Source: Ovis canadensis (lineage: Eukaryota; Chordata; Mammalia; Artiodactyla; Bovidae). From it: a stretch of 64,000 nt of DNA. The notes below the pieces were generated by a model, which searched no databases, had not been told where the DNA came from, and saw only the letters and a program-made list of their open reading frames with translations. This document shows positions 22,996 to 34,038 of this stretch, piece by piece. A program made the translations under genes and the position numbers. Numbering within the stretch: the stretch's first letter is position 1; each line of letters opens with the position of its first letter. The stretch spans positions 17,822,501 to 17,886,500 of the forward strand of contig NC_091256.1 in the NCBI RefSeq assembly GCF_042477335.2. The letters are read 5' to 3'.

Positions 22996-25900
22996 TCTTT
23001 CTTAGCGTCTTCTTCCTCTGCTGAAGCAGCTGGGCATACGTGGTTGCAATGCACCCAAGGCCCGATACCGTCAACCTTTAGGGCAGTTGGGGTGGTAAGA
23101 AGAACAACATAAGGACCCTTCCATTTGGGTTCTAGTGCCTTGGTTTGGTGCCTTTTGACCCATACCCAGTCTCCTGGGCCAATGTCATGTGAGGGAATAG
23201 TTCCCTTATTTTGACCCACATGTATTTCCCAGAGCAGTTTCCAGACACGAGAGTGCACCTTGCTTAAGGCCATCAAGGCCTCTTGGAGTTGCCCCAACGT
23301 GGCAGGCGGTAGTTTTTTCCCTTCAAATATTGGACATACGGGGGGAGGTCTCCCATACAGAATCTCAAATGGGGTCAGATTAAGTTGATAAGGAGTATTA
23401 CGTGCGCGGAAGAGGGAGAAGGGAAGGAGGGTCACCCAGTCCCCGCCAGTCTCTATAGCCAATTTAGTTAAAGTTTCTTTTAGAGTCCGATTCATTCTTT
23501 CTACTTGCCCTGAGCTCTGTGGACTGTATTCACAATGTAACTTCCATTTAGTCCCCAGGGCTAGGGCAAGGCTCTGAACTATTTGACTCACAAAGGCAGG
23601 TCCATTATCAGAGCCGATGGTCACTGGCAGGCCAAACCTGGGAACTATTTCTTCTAAAATCTTTTTTGCCACTATCATCGCGGTTTCTCTCTTTGTAGGA
23701 AAAGCTTCCACCCACCCTGAGAAGGTATCCGCCAACACTAACAAGTACCGATAACCATACTTGTCTGGCCTTACCTCGGTGAAATCTATTTCCCTGTGTT
23801 ACCCTGGTCCTTCTCCCCGATACCTCAGTCCTGCATGTTGTCCTTTTCCCGGCCTCATCTGTTGACACGCCTTACAAGCATGCACTATGTTCTTTACAGT
23901 TGTCTGGTGCCGGGGAAATCTCAGGTGCGCAGTTTGAAAGAGCATCAGAGTCTTCTTTTCTCCCAGATGAGTAGACAAGTGCAAATGCTCACATAGTTGC
24001 CGTCCCAACTGAGCAGGGAGTATCAAGTAGCCGTCTGAGTCTTGGTACCATCCATCTTTATCTTTTTGAAGGTTGGTGTGTTTTTGGATCCAAGCAAAGT
24101 CTGTGGATGAATACTCAGGGGTTGGGGGCAGAGTTCCCATACCTGGAGGTGGAAGTCCGATCGCCAACACAGGGGTGATGAAATCTTCATCAGCTACTTT
24201 TCAAGCTGCCAGGTCTGCGGCACGATTCCCTCGTGCCGTGGGGCTGTCACCCTTCTGATGTCCAGGTACGTGTACTATTGACACAGCCTGAGGCATCTGT
24301 ACAGCCTCTAAAAGTCTACGGATTTCAGGCAAGGTTTTAATTTCTTTTCCTTCAGCTGTCAAAACCCCCCATTCCCGATATATCGGGCCCTGGATGTGTA
24401 CCATGCCAAAAGCATAGCGACTGTCAGTGAAAATAGTTATTCTTTTTCCTTTGGCTCTCTCTAATGCTTGGATCAGGGCAATTAACTCTGCCTTTTGTGC
24501 CGAGGTATCTGGGGGAAGGGCCTCTGCCCATATCGTCTGTCCAGAGTCATCTACTACTGCGGCTCCCGCCCATCTCTGTCCATCTTTTACATAACTGCTG
24601 CCGTCTGTGAACCATTTTAGCTCACTGTTATCCAGTGGAGTATCGGTTAAGTCCTTTCGCATTGCTGTTACCCCGGCCAGTATCTCATCACAATCATGGA
24701 GGGGGCTATTTTCCCCTGGATTGGGCAAAAGAGTGGCCGGATTTAGAGTGCAGGGCATTTGGAAATGAATCCGTGGGGTGTCAAGTAGCAAGGCCTGGTA
24801 GTGCGTCAAGCAGGCATTAGAAATCCATTTACCTGGGGGTTGCTTTAAAACTCTCTCTATGGCATGAGGAGTGTAGACCAAGAGTCTCTGTCCATAAGTC
24901 AGTTTATCAGCATCGTGGACTAAGAGCGTGGTGGCCGCGATGATACGGAGGCAAGGTGGCCATCTGGCTGCCACTGGGTCCAGTCTCTTGGAAAGGTAAG
25001 CTACAGGTCGCTTCCATGGTCCCCATCTCTGTGTTAGTACCCCTTTTCCTATCCCCCGCTTTTCATCTACAAATAATTGGAAAGGCTTAGATGGATCAGG
25101 GAGGGCAAGGGCAGGAGCTTCTAGCAAGGCTCGCCTGAGCTCTTGGAAGGCCTCTTTCATTGGCTCAGTCCATTTCCAGTCCTTGTTTTCTTTGGTCCCC
25201 TCATATAGGGGCCTGGCCTTTTCTGCAAACCCCAAGATCCATAACCGGCAATATCCCACCGTTCCCAGAAATTCTCTCACTTGTCTAGGGTTAGCCGGCT
25301 CAGGGATCTGGAGGATGGTTTCTTTCATAGCCTGTGTTAGCCACCTCTGGCCCTGTTTTATCTTATACCCGAGGTATGTAACCTCTTGCTTGGCAATCTG
25401 GGCCTTTTTGGCACTAGCCCAGTAACCTAAAGTCCCCAAGGCTTGGAGAAGGTCACCTCTTGCCTCTTGGCACTCTTTCTCTGTAGCCGCCGCCAGCATA
25501 AGGTCATCAACATATTGTAATAAAACAATGGTAGGGTGTTCAACCCGATACTCACAGAGGTCTTCGTCCAGGGCCTCATTAAATAACGTGGGCGAGTTTT
25601 TGAAACCCTGTGGTAAGCGAGTCCATGTCAGCTGCACCACCGTCTGACCACCGTCTTTCTGCCATTCGAAGGCAAAGATCTCTTCGCTTACGGGGGCAAG
25701 AGGCAAACTAAAAAAGGCATCTTTTAAATCTAAAAAGTGTAGCAGATGTAGTTTGGAGGCAAGTTGCTTAGCAATGTATAAGGGTTAGGAACCATAGGAT
25801 GAATATCATTCACCCATTTGTTGACTTCTCGTAGATCTTGAACCGGTCTAAAATTAGTTCCCCCAGGCTTTTTCATAGGCAGCAGGGGAGTGTTCCATGG

Positions 25901-26539
25901 GGACCCACACCTTTTCAGGACCCCAGCGTCTATGAGGCGTTGTATATGAGGAGTAATTTCTTGTCGAGCCTCCTGACTCATGGGATACTGTCGTACCCTC
26001 ACCGGGGAAGCACTGGCTTTCAGTTCCACAATGATAGGGGGCCTCTGTTTGGCTAGTCCCATTCCTGCAGTTTCAGCCCAGGCCTGAGGGTATCTTTGAA
26101 CCCATGGTTGTACTTCGGGGCTTATTGTCGCTGGGGCCTCTGGCAAGTAGAGTCTGTATTCATCTTTTAATGCCAGAGACAAGATCTGAAGAGGATGCCC
26201 GGTCCCATCTAAAACTGACACTTGTCCGTGGTCGAAATGAATTTGGGCATTTACTTTAGACAGTAAATCCCTTCCCAACAAAGGCGCTGGACACTCAGGT
26301 ATCACCAGAAAAGAATGGGTCACCTGGTGGGCCCCCAAGTTCACATGCCGTTTTGTAGTCCATCCATATTGTTTAGTCCCGGTTGCTCCCTGCACCCAGC
26401 TACTTTTCTTAGACATGGGTCCATCTTTTTTGTTTAAGACTGAGTATTGGGCTCCCGTGTCCACCATGAAGCCAACCGGTTTCCCCTCCACATTTATAGT
26501 TACCCAGGACTCGGGGAGGGGCTTCGACCCCTGACCCCC
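22947..26539 (-). pseudogene. pol: pol of the provirus: protease, reverse transcriptase, RNase H, integrase; one frameshift and two stops
   Basis: About 1,197 codons, the usual gammaretroviral length. The protease has the active-site DTGAQ just past the junction. The reverse transcriptase starts near 26100. A 1-nt loss in a T run near 25730 shifts the frame in the first catalytic motif, and the next segment (25706-24204) keeps YVDD. RNase H keeps its acidic residues (FTDGSS, the E of AELIAL, FTDSRY, the D of AADLAA). An in-frame TGA (24201-24203) precedes integrase. The integrase zinc finger (H-x3-H, CKAC) is present, then an in-frame TAA (23799-23801). The core keeps DTFSGW, SDNGP and the E of GQVERM. 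It overlaps the start of env. The parts are readable but cannot be made as one protein. Confidence 0.92.
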
Positions 26540-26542
26540 CTA
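26540..26542 (-). other. gag-pol amber codon with readthrough-type context
   Basis: Minus-strand GAC TAG GGGGGTCAGGGG. Gammaretroviruses make Gag-Pol by reading through a UAG between gag and pol in the same frame, followed by a G-rich spacer and pseudoknot. The frame runs straight on into the protease. The pseudoknot was not folded here. Confidence 0.7.
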
Positions 26543-28219
26543 GTCGCTATCCTCACCCGCATAGAGGATATGACTGTCTGGAAAAGGAGTCTCGTTTTTG
26601 GGGTCCTGGGCTCCTCTTTTAGATTTTTCTTGGGGCATTTATCTTTCCAATGTCCAAACTCTTTACAAAATGCACATTGGTTTTTCTCAAGCTTACGCCT
26701 TGTCGTTTTTTCTTCAGTTTTTGAGTCCAATTTTTTCCCTTTCTGGAACCTGTTTTTGTTTTCAACCCCAGCAAAAAATATCTGGGCCAGCTCTTTTTGA
26801 TTTTTATGGTTTTCTTCAGCTCTAAATTCTCTTTCTTCTCTTCTAATGTGGTCCTCTCTCTCTTCTGGGGTCTCTCTATGATTAAAAACTCTCTCGGCTG
26901 CCTTTACTAGATCTTGCAAGGATTGTTCATTTAACCTCTTTATCTTTTGTAACTTTTTTCTAATATCAGGGGCTGCTTGATTTACAAATGCTAACATAAC
27001 TGCCGCTCGTGACTCATCTGCCTGTGGGTCCATAGGGGTATACTGTCTAAAAGCTTCCATTATCCTTTCAAGGAAGGCTGCTGGGCTCTCATTTGGTTCC
27101 TGCCACACTGAATTTATTTTGGCCAAATTAGTCAGCTTTCTGGCAGCCGCGCTAAGGCCGGCCATAAGAGTCTGATGGTACACCCGGAGACGCTCCCTAC
27201 CTTCAGCGCGTTCGAAGTCCCAGTTGGGTCCCACCAAGGGGAATCCCCTCAATGAGGTTAGGCTGTATTGTGGGCCTCCCATCCACCCCTGGCACATTCT
27301 TCCGAGCTTCTGACAGGATCCGCTCGCGCTCCTCTGTAGTGAAAAGCACCTGTAACAGTTGCTGACAATCATCCCAAGTGGGATTGTGAGTGAAAAGGAT
27401 AGACTCTAACAGATCAATAAGACCCTGCGGTTTTTCAGAGAAGGAGGGAGTCTGGGTTTTCCAATTGTACAAATCACTAGTGGAAAAGGGCCAATACTGA
27501 TATGTCCGCTCTCCACCCTCTCTGGCTGATCCCACCAAGACCGGAAACGCGTGAACAGTGGAGGAGGGGACTTCCGGGTCTTCTTCCGCTACATTGGCCA
27601 TTTCTCTTGTTTTTCCCCGAGTTCCCTGGGAGGGGCCCCCTTCTCTGGGATGAGCTGAAGGCTCGGTTCTCCTCCTGGCTTCTCCCGATGAAACCTGTGA
27701 AAGCAAGGGCGGATGTGGATCCGCATACGGGGGTGGGAACAATTCGGTCTCCAGATCTATCAGATTAGGAAACAGAGAAGATTCCTGGAATACCGGCTTT
27801 GGTCGATTTTCGTCCTTTTTTTCTTCTTTTTCTTCGGAAGCCTTCATTACTAACACCTGTGGGCTTGGTGAGGTTGGAGTTGGGGAAGAGGGACGGGGAG
27901 GTTTAGGAGGAGTGAGAACAAAGGGTTTAAGCCATTCTGGCGGGTTCCTCACTAGATCCTGCCAGACCAGAATGTAGGGAGTCTGATATGAGTGCCTGGC
28001 AGGACTAGGAGTAAGCACCCTCTCTTTAACTGCCTGGATAATTTGGGGATTGAAGGTTCCCTCTTGTGGCCATCCGACGTCAAAGGTGGGCCACTCGACA
28101 GAACAGAAAGTCACCAGTTTGCTCTTCTTTACCAGTAACGAAAGATTCTGAGCTCTAGACTTGAAATCAGAGAAGTGGTTAATCATAAGAGATAAAGGAG
28201 TAGAAGTTGTTTGTCCCAT
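26540..28219 (-). pseudogene. gag: gag of the provirus, broken by two frameshifts
   Basis: Encodes the internal structural polyprotein. The ATG is at 28219. The protein starts MGQTTS, so it keeps the glycine for myristoylation of matrix. A PPPY late-domain motif lies in the p12-like region, followed by a capsid region with TYQYWPF and a nucleocapsid with one zinc knuckle (CAFCKEFGHWKDKC, spacing C-x2-C-x4-H-x4-C). The first open segment runs to 27203 but leaves the gag frame near 27230-27250 by a 1-nt indel; the second runs in the new frame to 26500. Another 1-nt shift near 26580-26600 separates the nucleocapsid from the amber codon at 26540-26542. About 560 codons is close to family size. 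No stop falls inside either main segment, so decay is slight. Confidence 0.9.
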
Positions 28220-28329
28220 GATCACAGAAAAGTACACTGGGAGCCAACAGAGCACACAAAGAGCAGCTCAGACACCACAAATAGACAAACAGATAACAAA
28301 CACAAGGTGGCCACCGACAATGCACTCAG

Positions 28330-28335
28330 TCTTAC
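28330..28335 (-). other. Candidate major splice donor (CAG|GTAAGA)
   Basis: Minus-strand GCAG followed by GTAAGA lies between the leader repeats and the gag start at 28219. The match to the donor consensus is strong. It could make the spliced env message. Assignment is inferred from motif and position only. Confidence 0.5.
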
Positions 28336-28349
28336 CTGCAGGATGTTCA

Positions 28350-28580
28350 CAGAGCCAGCTGCCTCCCCAGCACGAAACTAGGCCCTGGCCTTACGCTGAC
28401 TTAATCCAGTATCAGAGCCAGCTGCCTCCCCAGCATGAAACTAGGCCTCGGCCTTATGCTGACTTAGTCCAGTATCAGAGCCAGCTGCCTCCCCAGCACG
28501 AAGCTAGGCCCCGGCCTTATGCTGACTTACCTCTGCACTTTACAGCCAGATGCCTCCCCAGTAAGATACTAGGCCTCGGA
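28350..28580 (-). repeat. 63-bp tandem repeat in the retroviral leader
   Basis: Three copies start at 28350, 28413 and 28476 with an exact 63-bp period, and a fourth shorter, diverged copy runs to about 28580. Copies differ at a few sites. The array sits between the primer site and gag, where packaging signals and the major splice donor are found in this family. The third unit, read on the minus strand, contains a perfect GTAAGT; the others have a changed base there. Confidence 0.9.
28525..28530 (-). other. Alternative splice donor inside the third 63-bp unit (GTAAGT)
   Basis: Minus-strand AGAG|GTAAGT is a consensus donor. The matching bases in the first and second units read TTAAGT and CTAAGT, so only this unit keeps the GT. 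Confidence 0.4.
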
Positions 28581-28685
28581 CTTAATCTGGGCTTTTGCAA
28601 CGTTAGCACCGGTGTTCAGAGCTCTTATCTCCTAACGAGGTTACTCCCTTCTACCAAGAGAGTTGTCCTCCCCGGCAGGACGGAG

Positions 28686-28703
28686 ATCTCGGACGAGCCC
28701 CCA
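28686..28703 (-). other. Primer binding site, tRNA-Pro type
   Basis: The 18 bases, read on the minus strand, are TGGGGGCTCGTCCGAGAT and lie 2 bp past the 5' LTR. This matches the complement of the 3' end of tRNA-Pro, used to prime minus-strand DNA synthesis by many gammaretroviruses. It is one of the strongest class markers here. Confidence 0.92.
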
Positions 28704-28705
28704 GA

Positions 28706-29005
28706 TGTTATGCTCCGAGCCCGTATCTCCGAACCGACCAAAAGAGCAAGGCCACCACAGTACTGCAAACGCAAGAAGGGAGTTTGTTTATTCCTAGCGC
28801 ACTAGGGCCCAAGTCTCATCCCACACAAGGGAATCTGACAAGAGCCGCGAACAAAGAAGTATGGCGGCTTATATAGAGGCAGTTCTTTGTCTCAGTTATA
28901 GGAGTAGCTGGCGTTACATGATTGGTCAGGCAGGATGAGTGCATATCCTGTCTCTTTCTGGTAAACAAGACTCAGGTCCTAGAGACCGTCGTTTGGTCCC
29001 TAACA
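28706..29005 (-). repeat. 5' LTR of the provirus
   Basis: On the minus strand it starts TGTTAGGGACC and ends CATAACA, keeping the TG...CA ends. It carries an inverted-CCAAT box (ATTGG on the plus strand, 28921-28925), a TATA box (TATATAAG, 28868-28875) and an AATAAA poly(A) signal (28787-28792), in the usual U3-R-U5 order. Transcription would start about 25-30 bp past the TATA box and run into the leader and gag. The spacing of CCAAT and TATA (about 46 bp) is normal for a working promoter. Confidence 0.95.
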
Positions 29006-29009
29006 CAAG

Positions 29010-30472
29010 TGAGTTAGGGTCGTGATGGAGACACGTGCCCTCGTCTGCCTCACCTTTTCAACTCAGGCCCCATGTTCACACTTGCTCCTCCTGGTCTTTT
29101 TCATCATCACTGATGACATTTTTGCCATTCTCCAAAGTGATGATTAGAGAATTGTCTGACATCTGGAAGGAAGAGATCACTCAGGCAGTTCCCAGAGCAG
29201 GAAAGCAGTCATATGGAGTAGCTCAGGGCAGTGTAGACTTCATGGGGGCTCCTTCAGCTGTGTGGGTCCAGACCTGCTGACTCCAGCCTCAACTCCTGCT
29301 CAGGCCACTCATGGTGACAAAGCCAGGTTCAAGGCTGCAGACGTGAGGTCAGGAGCCAGGAATATGCTAAGAAAATGGGAGAAGAGGGCTGCAGACACAT
29401 TTCATAGATTTTATATAAGCTTCTAGAACCCTAAGTGCCTGCAAGAGACCAAGTCCTCCAGAAGGTTAATCACAAAAAGTTGGAAAGAGGAGATGGGGAA
29501 GGGTTACAAGGAAGAGTGTATGGATCAGAGAAAGAAAATTTTTGAAAGATATGAAAGAAGAAATAAATGACCTCAGTATTCTTGCTCACTGTCTCTGAAT
29601 CTTCATTATCCGCCATGTACTCGTCTGGTGTGTGAGGGCAGCAGTCATGTGGAGAGGCTGTGGGAAAGCAAATGGGAGGCTTAGAGTCAGGATGTGACCA
29701 GGGGCCCCTCACAGCCTGGAGTTGGGACCCCTGGTGTACTTGCCTCAAGGACCTCCCAGGGCCTGAGTTTCACCTCTGCAATGAAAAAGTGGGTCTCTGC
29801 CCTCCAGCATCCTGTTGCCACCCTCAACTTGTCTACATGTGATCAGGAATGAGGCTGTGACAACCTGTTCCTCCTCCAGGCGGTCACTGTCTCCATGCAT
29901 CTCTGCCCATGACCTCGCTTGCTTCCTCCTCCCACTATTTCCTCACCCTTCCTTCCTCGTTTCTCTCCTCTTGTCCCTGTTCCTTTCCTTCTTCCTTGAA
30001 CCTCCACAAACCCTAGAATTCTCCAACAGGGGCACATTGGAAGAAGGACCATGGGTGTATGACCAGCATCTCCAATCAGCCCATTATTGAATTAACCAAT
30101 CCATCCCTCCCAGGGAGGATTTGGCATGGATCTGAGAATGTTTTGACCCCTGCGGGAGGGAAGGACAAAAATTCCACACAACAGAGACTTTCCTGTTGAC
30201 TGGGGTGACCTGAGGTATCTGGGAGATGCTTAATGCTCACAGCAACACCTCAAGTTTCCCAAACCCTTAGAGAGGACAGAGGCAAATGCTTCCAGTTACA
30301 TTTAGCCAGAATGCTGTGGCAAGCGTCCTCCATAAACACCTGGTAGCTGCTGGGTTTGCACTGAGACTTGGAAAATTGGAGGGATGAGACCTGGGAAGGT
30401 GGAAGGAAAGGACAGAGGATGGGGCAGGCCTGGGACTGGAGAGAAGGGGCAGGACTCTCTGGATGCCCGATG
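29010..30472. other. G+C-rich DNA right of the provirus, with one exon-like minus-strand frame
   Basis: At 29470-29660 on the minus strand, a good acceptor (GCTTTCCCACAG) is followed by an open frame starting SPHDCCPHTPDEYMADNEDS and ending at 29470. The acidic stretch could be a cytoplasmic tail. No matching upstream exon or known family was recognised. The rest has no support for a gene. Confidence 0.3.
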
Positions 30473-30828
30473 CAGCAGTGGGTTTTGAGAGCAGAAGTGA
30501 CCCCAGGACCTGCTGCCCTGGGACTGCTTAATCCCAGGACACCAGGTCAGCTGGGCTGTGAAAGCAAGTGTGTGAAGATGCCCAGTGGCCCCTTCACAGA
30601 CTCTAGAATCTGCAGCCATGGAGGGTCTCTAGGAGCAGCTGGACATAGACCTATCACATGGAAGCACATCAGCCTTGGCTGGTGCAGAGGCTGAGATGAG
30701 CTCCAGGAGACCGAGCCCAGGCAGGGACCCAGAGCCTGTGTGCTGGGACTCATCCACCCAGGGAGTGCCCTTTACATGAAGAATTAACAGTGAGGACAGA
30801 CATGAAGGGAAGTCACAAGTCCTGAAAA
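30473..30828 (+). repeat. Direct duplication, copy 1
   Basis: Aligns end to end with 33669-34033. Shared runs include CAGTGGCCCCTTCACAG-type and GAGATGAGCTCCAGGAGAC phrases and the closing CACAAGTCCTGAAAA. Several small indels make the copies old. The sequence is G+C-rich and not a repeat family I recognise; it may come from introns or flanks of a duplicated gene. Confidence 0.8.
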
Positions 30829-31741
30829 CTCAGGAGAGTTCACGTCTCACACACTACCTCACAAGTACATGGTTCCCAGGGTCAGGTGGCAAGGCGAGTT
30901 TTGTGCCCACTAGGATGTGGCCATCATAGTTCCACATGCAATAGAAACAGAGTCTGCAGTACACAATACCCGACATGTGCTGACCAGAGACCAGGCTTCC
31001 ATACTAGTGGAAGCACAGAAAGAGCAGCTCTTACGGGCAAAATAATGTTTGAAGAGGAAAGCAACAAAAGGTGTTTATAAACAGAGCACAGTGCAAGTCC
31101 AGGACACAATTTCTCTATCATATCATTAAAATATGAAAACAGTAAGTCAAAACTCTACACAGAGTTCCTTCTTCCTAATTTCATGTTCACCTTCCTTAGC
31201 CTCCAGGCAGGGTGTTTAACCCTAAATTTCCAGGAAGCCTCTCCCATCAGATCCCAACTGAATGCTGTTTCCTGCCAGTGTCCCCTCCCTCATCACTGCA
31301 CCAAATGCTCTCCACAACGCATTCCAGAGGACCCCAACCAGGAGCAACAAGGTGGCTAGAATGAGCGACCCACCCACTTCCGCTCCAGTTGAGGCCCTGC
31401 TGGCTCTCACAGCATCACCCTGAACTTTTCCCTAGGAGTCTGGAAAGACACTTCACTGTGGATAGCAGATGGCAGTCATCTGTGCTCTGTGCAGTCAGAG
31501 CCCTTCAATAAGACGCTGATCTCAGTTGCAAACCGAAAGATAGAGATGCTGAAAGAGTCAGTTCTCAACCTCTCACTTCTACAGGCCCATTAGAGCTCTC
31601 ACCTTCATGCTGAGCAACCTGAAATTCCAAGTGGTTCTGACATATGTAAAACATGCCTTTAAGCAAATTATAACAGTTACATCTGGCTAGTCGCTGCCAC
31701 ACTATAACCCACAGCAGCCACTGTGTAAGCTTATACACGGG
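30829..31741. other. Unassigned DNA between the duplication and a SINE
   Basis: A minus-strand frame at 31222-31410 includes a hydrophobic run (SLILATLLLLVGVLW) but lacks splice sites or a family match. Nothing else stands out. Confidence 0.4.
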
Positions 31742-31945
31742 CATGTGCTTAGTCACTGAGTCATGTTCAACAATTTGAGACCCCATGGACCGAGCCCTCC
31801 TGGCTCCTCTGTCATCGAATTCTCCAGGCAAGAACACTGGAGTGGGTGGTCATTTCCTTCTTCAGGGGATCTTCCTGACTCAAGTTTCAAACCCAGGTCT
31901 CCTGCATTGCAGGTGAATTCTTTACCATCTGAGTCACCAGGGAAG
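31742..31945 (-). mobile_element. Bov-tA type SINE
   Basis: CATGTGCTTAGTCACTGAGTC to CTGAGTCACCAGGGAAG. Confidence 0.85.
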
Positions 31946-32050
31946 AGTGAATGAATCTGGAGATCAGTACCATTTATTCTAACACTTTTGATAGACTTTG
32001 GTAGAACAATTTTTGGAATGCCAGGGGACTCTGTTACAAGCGAGGGTGTA

Positions 32051-32255
32051 GGGCTTCCCAGGTGGCTCAGTAGTAAAGAATCTGCCTGCCAATGGAGGAG
32101 ACGTGGGTTGGATCCGTGGGTTGGGAAGAGGCTTTGGAGAAGGATATGGTGAACCACTTTATATTCTTCCTTGGAGAATACATGGACAGAGGAACCTGGT
32201 GGCGTATGGGTCGATTGGATCTCAAAGGGTCAGACAAAACTGAGTGACTGAGCAT
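32051..32255 (+). mobile_element. Bov-tA type SINE
   Basis: GGGCTTCCCAGGTGGCTCAG to AACTGAGTGACTGAGCATGC; opposite in orientation to the SINE 100 bp upstream. Confidence 0.88.
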
Positions 32256-32259
32256 GCAA

Positions 32260-33668
32260 GGCTATATATAGGATGATACCACCTCTCTGTTATTTTCCCT
32301 CTCCTGATTATTTCCTCTGCATTTTCTGGCAATTTCAAGTTAGCTGTTTGCTGATAGATTAGCAAAGACAAGACTTCTGCCCCATGAAACTAGCCTGAGG
32401 GATTAAGAGAGGGATGGGACACTCTCCTGGTTTCCATGGTAACCATTGCAACCCAGAAGCCAACCTGCTGTTCATTCCCACTGTCACTGGTGGACTCCCT
32501 ATCCCCCGAGTGAAGAGTGCTGCAGCTGCTGTCTTCTGCCTGTCCCCTGCTATCCACAGTGGGTGTCTCTCCAGGACCCTTTTACTTCGGACATGGAAAT
32601 CACCCCGTGTATTAAACCTTTGATATCTCTGTCAACTCTGGGATCTTTCTTTGGTCTCAAGTCTAGATAAGCCCAGGACTTGCAGGCCTTTGAATTGTAC
32701 CCCAACAGTGTCTGCAGATCATCTGACTGGCTTGATTTGATGAATCATTTGTAGGCATTTCCTGGGCTCACGCACACATGCCAGGTACTCATGAGCCTCT
32801 GGGACACTGAAACAGCAATGTCAACACCCAGATCTTAGAGGAATTCCCAGCAGGTGTTCCTCTTGAGGGGACAGGTATGGACACAGGGCCCAGGGCGCCT
32901 GTGCTGACCATCATCAGACAAGAGGAGAGGAGGGAGGGAGAGACACTGTGTCTCCTCACAAGCCCATCCCTCCACCACTGACTCTGAGATCAGGGAAGGA
33001 GGGACACAGGGCCTTCAGAGACATGACCAGCACACTGAACACTACACAGCACACTGAGGAGTGACTCAAGGGACGAGAAATTAACATGACATTCCATGCT
33101 CATAGCCTGGAGACTTAGTACTATTGACATTTCTACAGTACCTAAACCTAAGTAAAGATTCCTTGCAACACCAAGCAAAATATTAATGTCATTTTCATAG
33201 AAATAGAAAAACTAATTCCAAAAATATGTATGGAACCACTAAGAACTCCAAATAGACAAAATGGTCTTGAGAACAAAGATCAAAGTTTCTCACCTCTTGA
33301 TTTCAAAACACATTACAAAGTTATTGGAATCAAAGCTGTATGATATTGACATAGAAATAGATGCATAGCCCTAAATACCGGAATAAAAAACAAACAAGGA
33401 AACTTATGCATACAAGGTGAAATGAAATTCATAAAGGTTCTAGGACAACAAAATAGGGAAAGGGCTGTCTCTTCAACAATCTGTAGGATGAAACGTTAAC
33501 CTACAGAAAAATTGCAAACCATGTATCACATTAGGAACTCATACTCAAAATATATCAGAAAATCCCACAGCTCAAATGAGAAACAAGTAACAAAATAAAA
33601 GGTAAACAAATGAGTTGAGGAGCGTGCAAAGATGATGATCAAAACCACCTGGAGCTTTGGCCTGGAGG
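32260..33668. other. Unassigned DNA, partly G+C-rich, partly AT-rich
   Basis: 32400-33060 is moderately G+C-rich with short open frames and no recognised domain. 33180-33640 is A-rich and looks like old L1-type sequence on the plus strand, without a clear 3' end. Confidence 0.4.
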
Positions 33669-34033
33669 GAGTAGTGGGTTCTAAGGGGAGCAGTCACTCC
33701 AGGTCCTACTGCTCTGAGCCTCTGACCTAGGTCTGGTCAGTCCCAGGAGATCAGGTCAGCAGGGCTGCTAGAGCAAATGTGTAAAGAAAGCCAGCGGCCC
33801 CTTCACAGCCTCTAGAATCTGTGGCCGTGCTGGGCTCTAGGGGCAGCTTCACATGGACTGTTCTTACACAACACAGCATCCTTGGGGAGGTGTGGTGCTG
33901 AGATGAGCTCCAGGAGACTCAGCCCAGGCAGGGAGACCAGATCACAGGAGCTTTTACTCATCCAACCCTGAGAGCACCCTTCATATGAGGAACAGTGAGG
34001 ACAAACTTGAGGGGAAACCACAAGTCCTGAAAA
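33669..34033 (+). repeat. Direct duplication, copy 2
   Basis: Second copy of the 30473-30828 segment, about 3.2 kb away in the same orientation. Homology ends at 34033, where the LTR-like promoter begins, while copy 1 continues with CTCAGGAGAGTTCACG. This marks an insertion or junction after the duplication. Confidence 0.8.
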
Positions 34034-34038
34034 TGCAG

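Larger units (their letters stand above)
20811..29009 (-). mobile_element. Endogenous gammaretrovirus-like (class I) provirus, complete structure, genes broken
   Basis: Seen: two 300-bp LTRs in the same orientation, flanked on both sides by the 4-bp direct repeat CAAG (20811-20814 and 29006-29009). Inside, read on the minus strand, are a primer site, leader, gag, pol, env and a polypurine tract in that order. Known: 4-bp target duplications, a tRNA-Pro primer site and a gag-amber-pol layout are typical of gammaretroviruses. By manual alignment the LTRs differ at about 13 of 300 positions. Inferred: the insertion is a few to about ten million years old at usual mammalian rates, so it may be limited to some bovids. 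Gag, pol and env each carry frameshifts, and pol also has two in-frame stops, so the copy should not be able to make its own full proteins. Confidence 0.95.

Noticed and set aside
31222..31410. Small membrane protein on the minus strand
   Set aside because: One hydrophobic run in a 62-codon frame, without splice sites, conservation evidence or family match.
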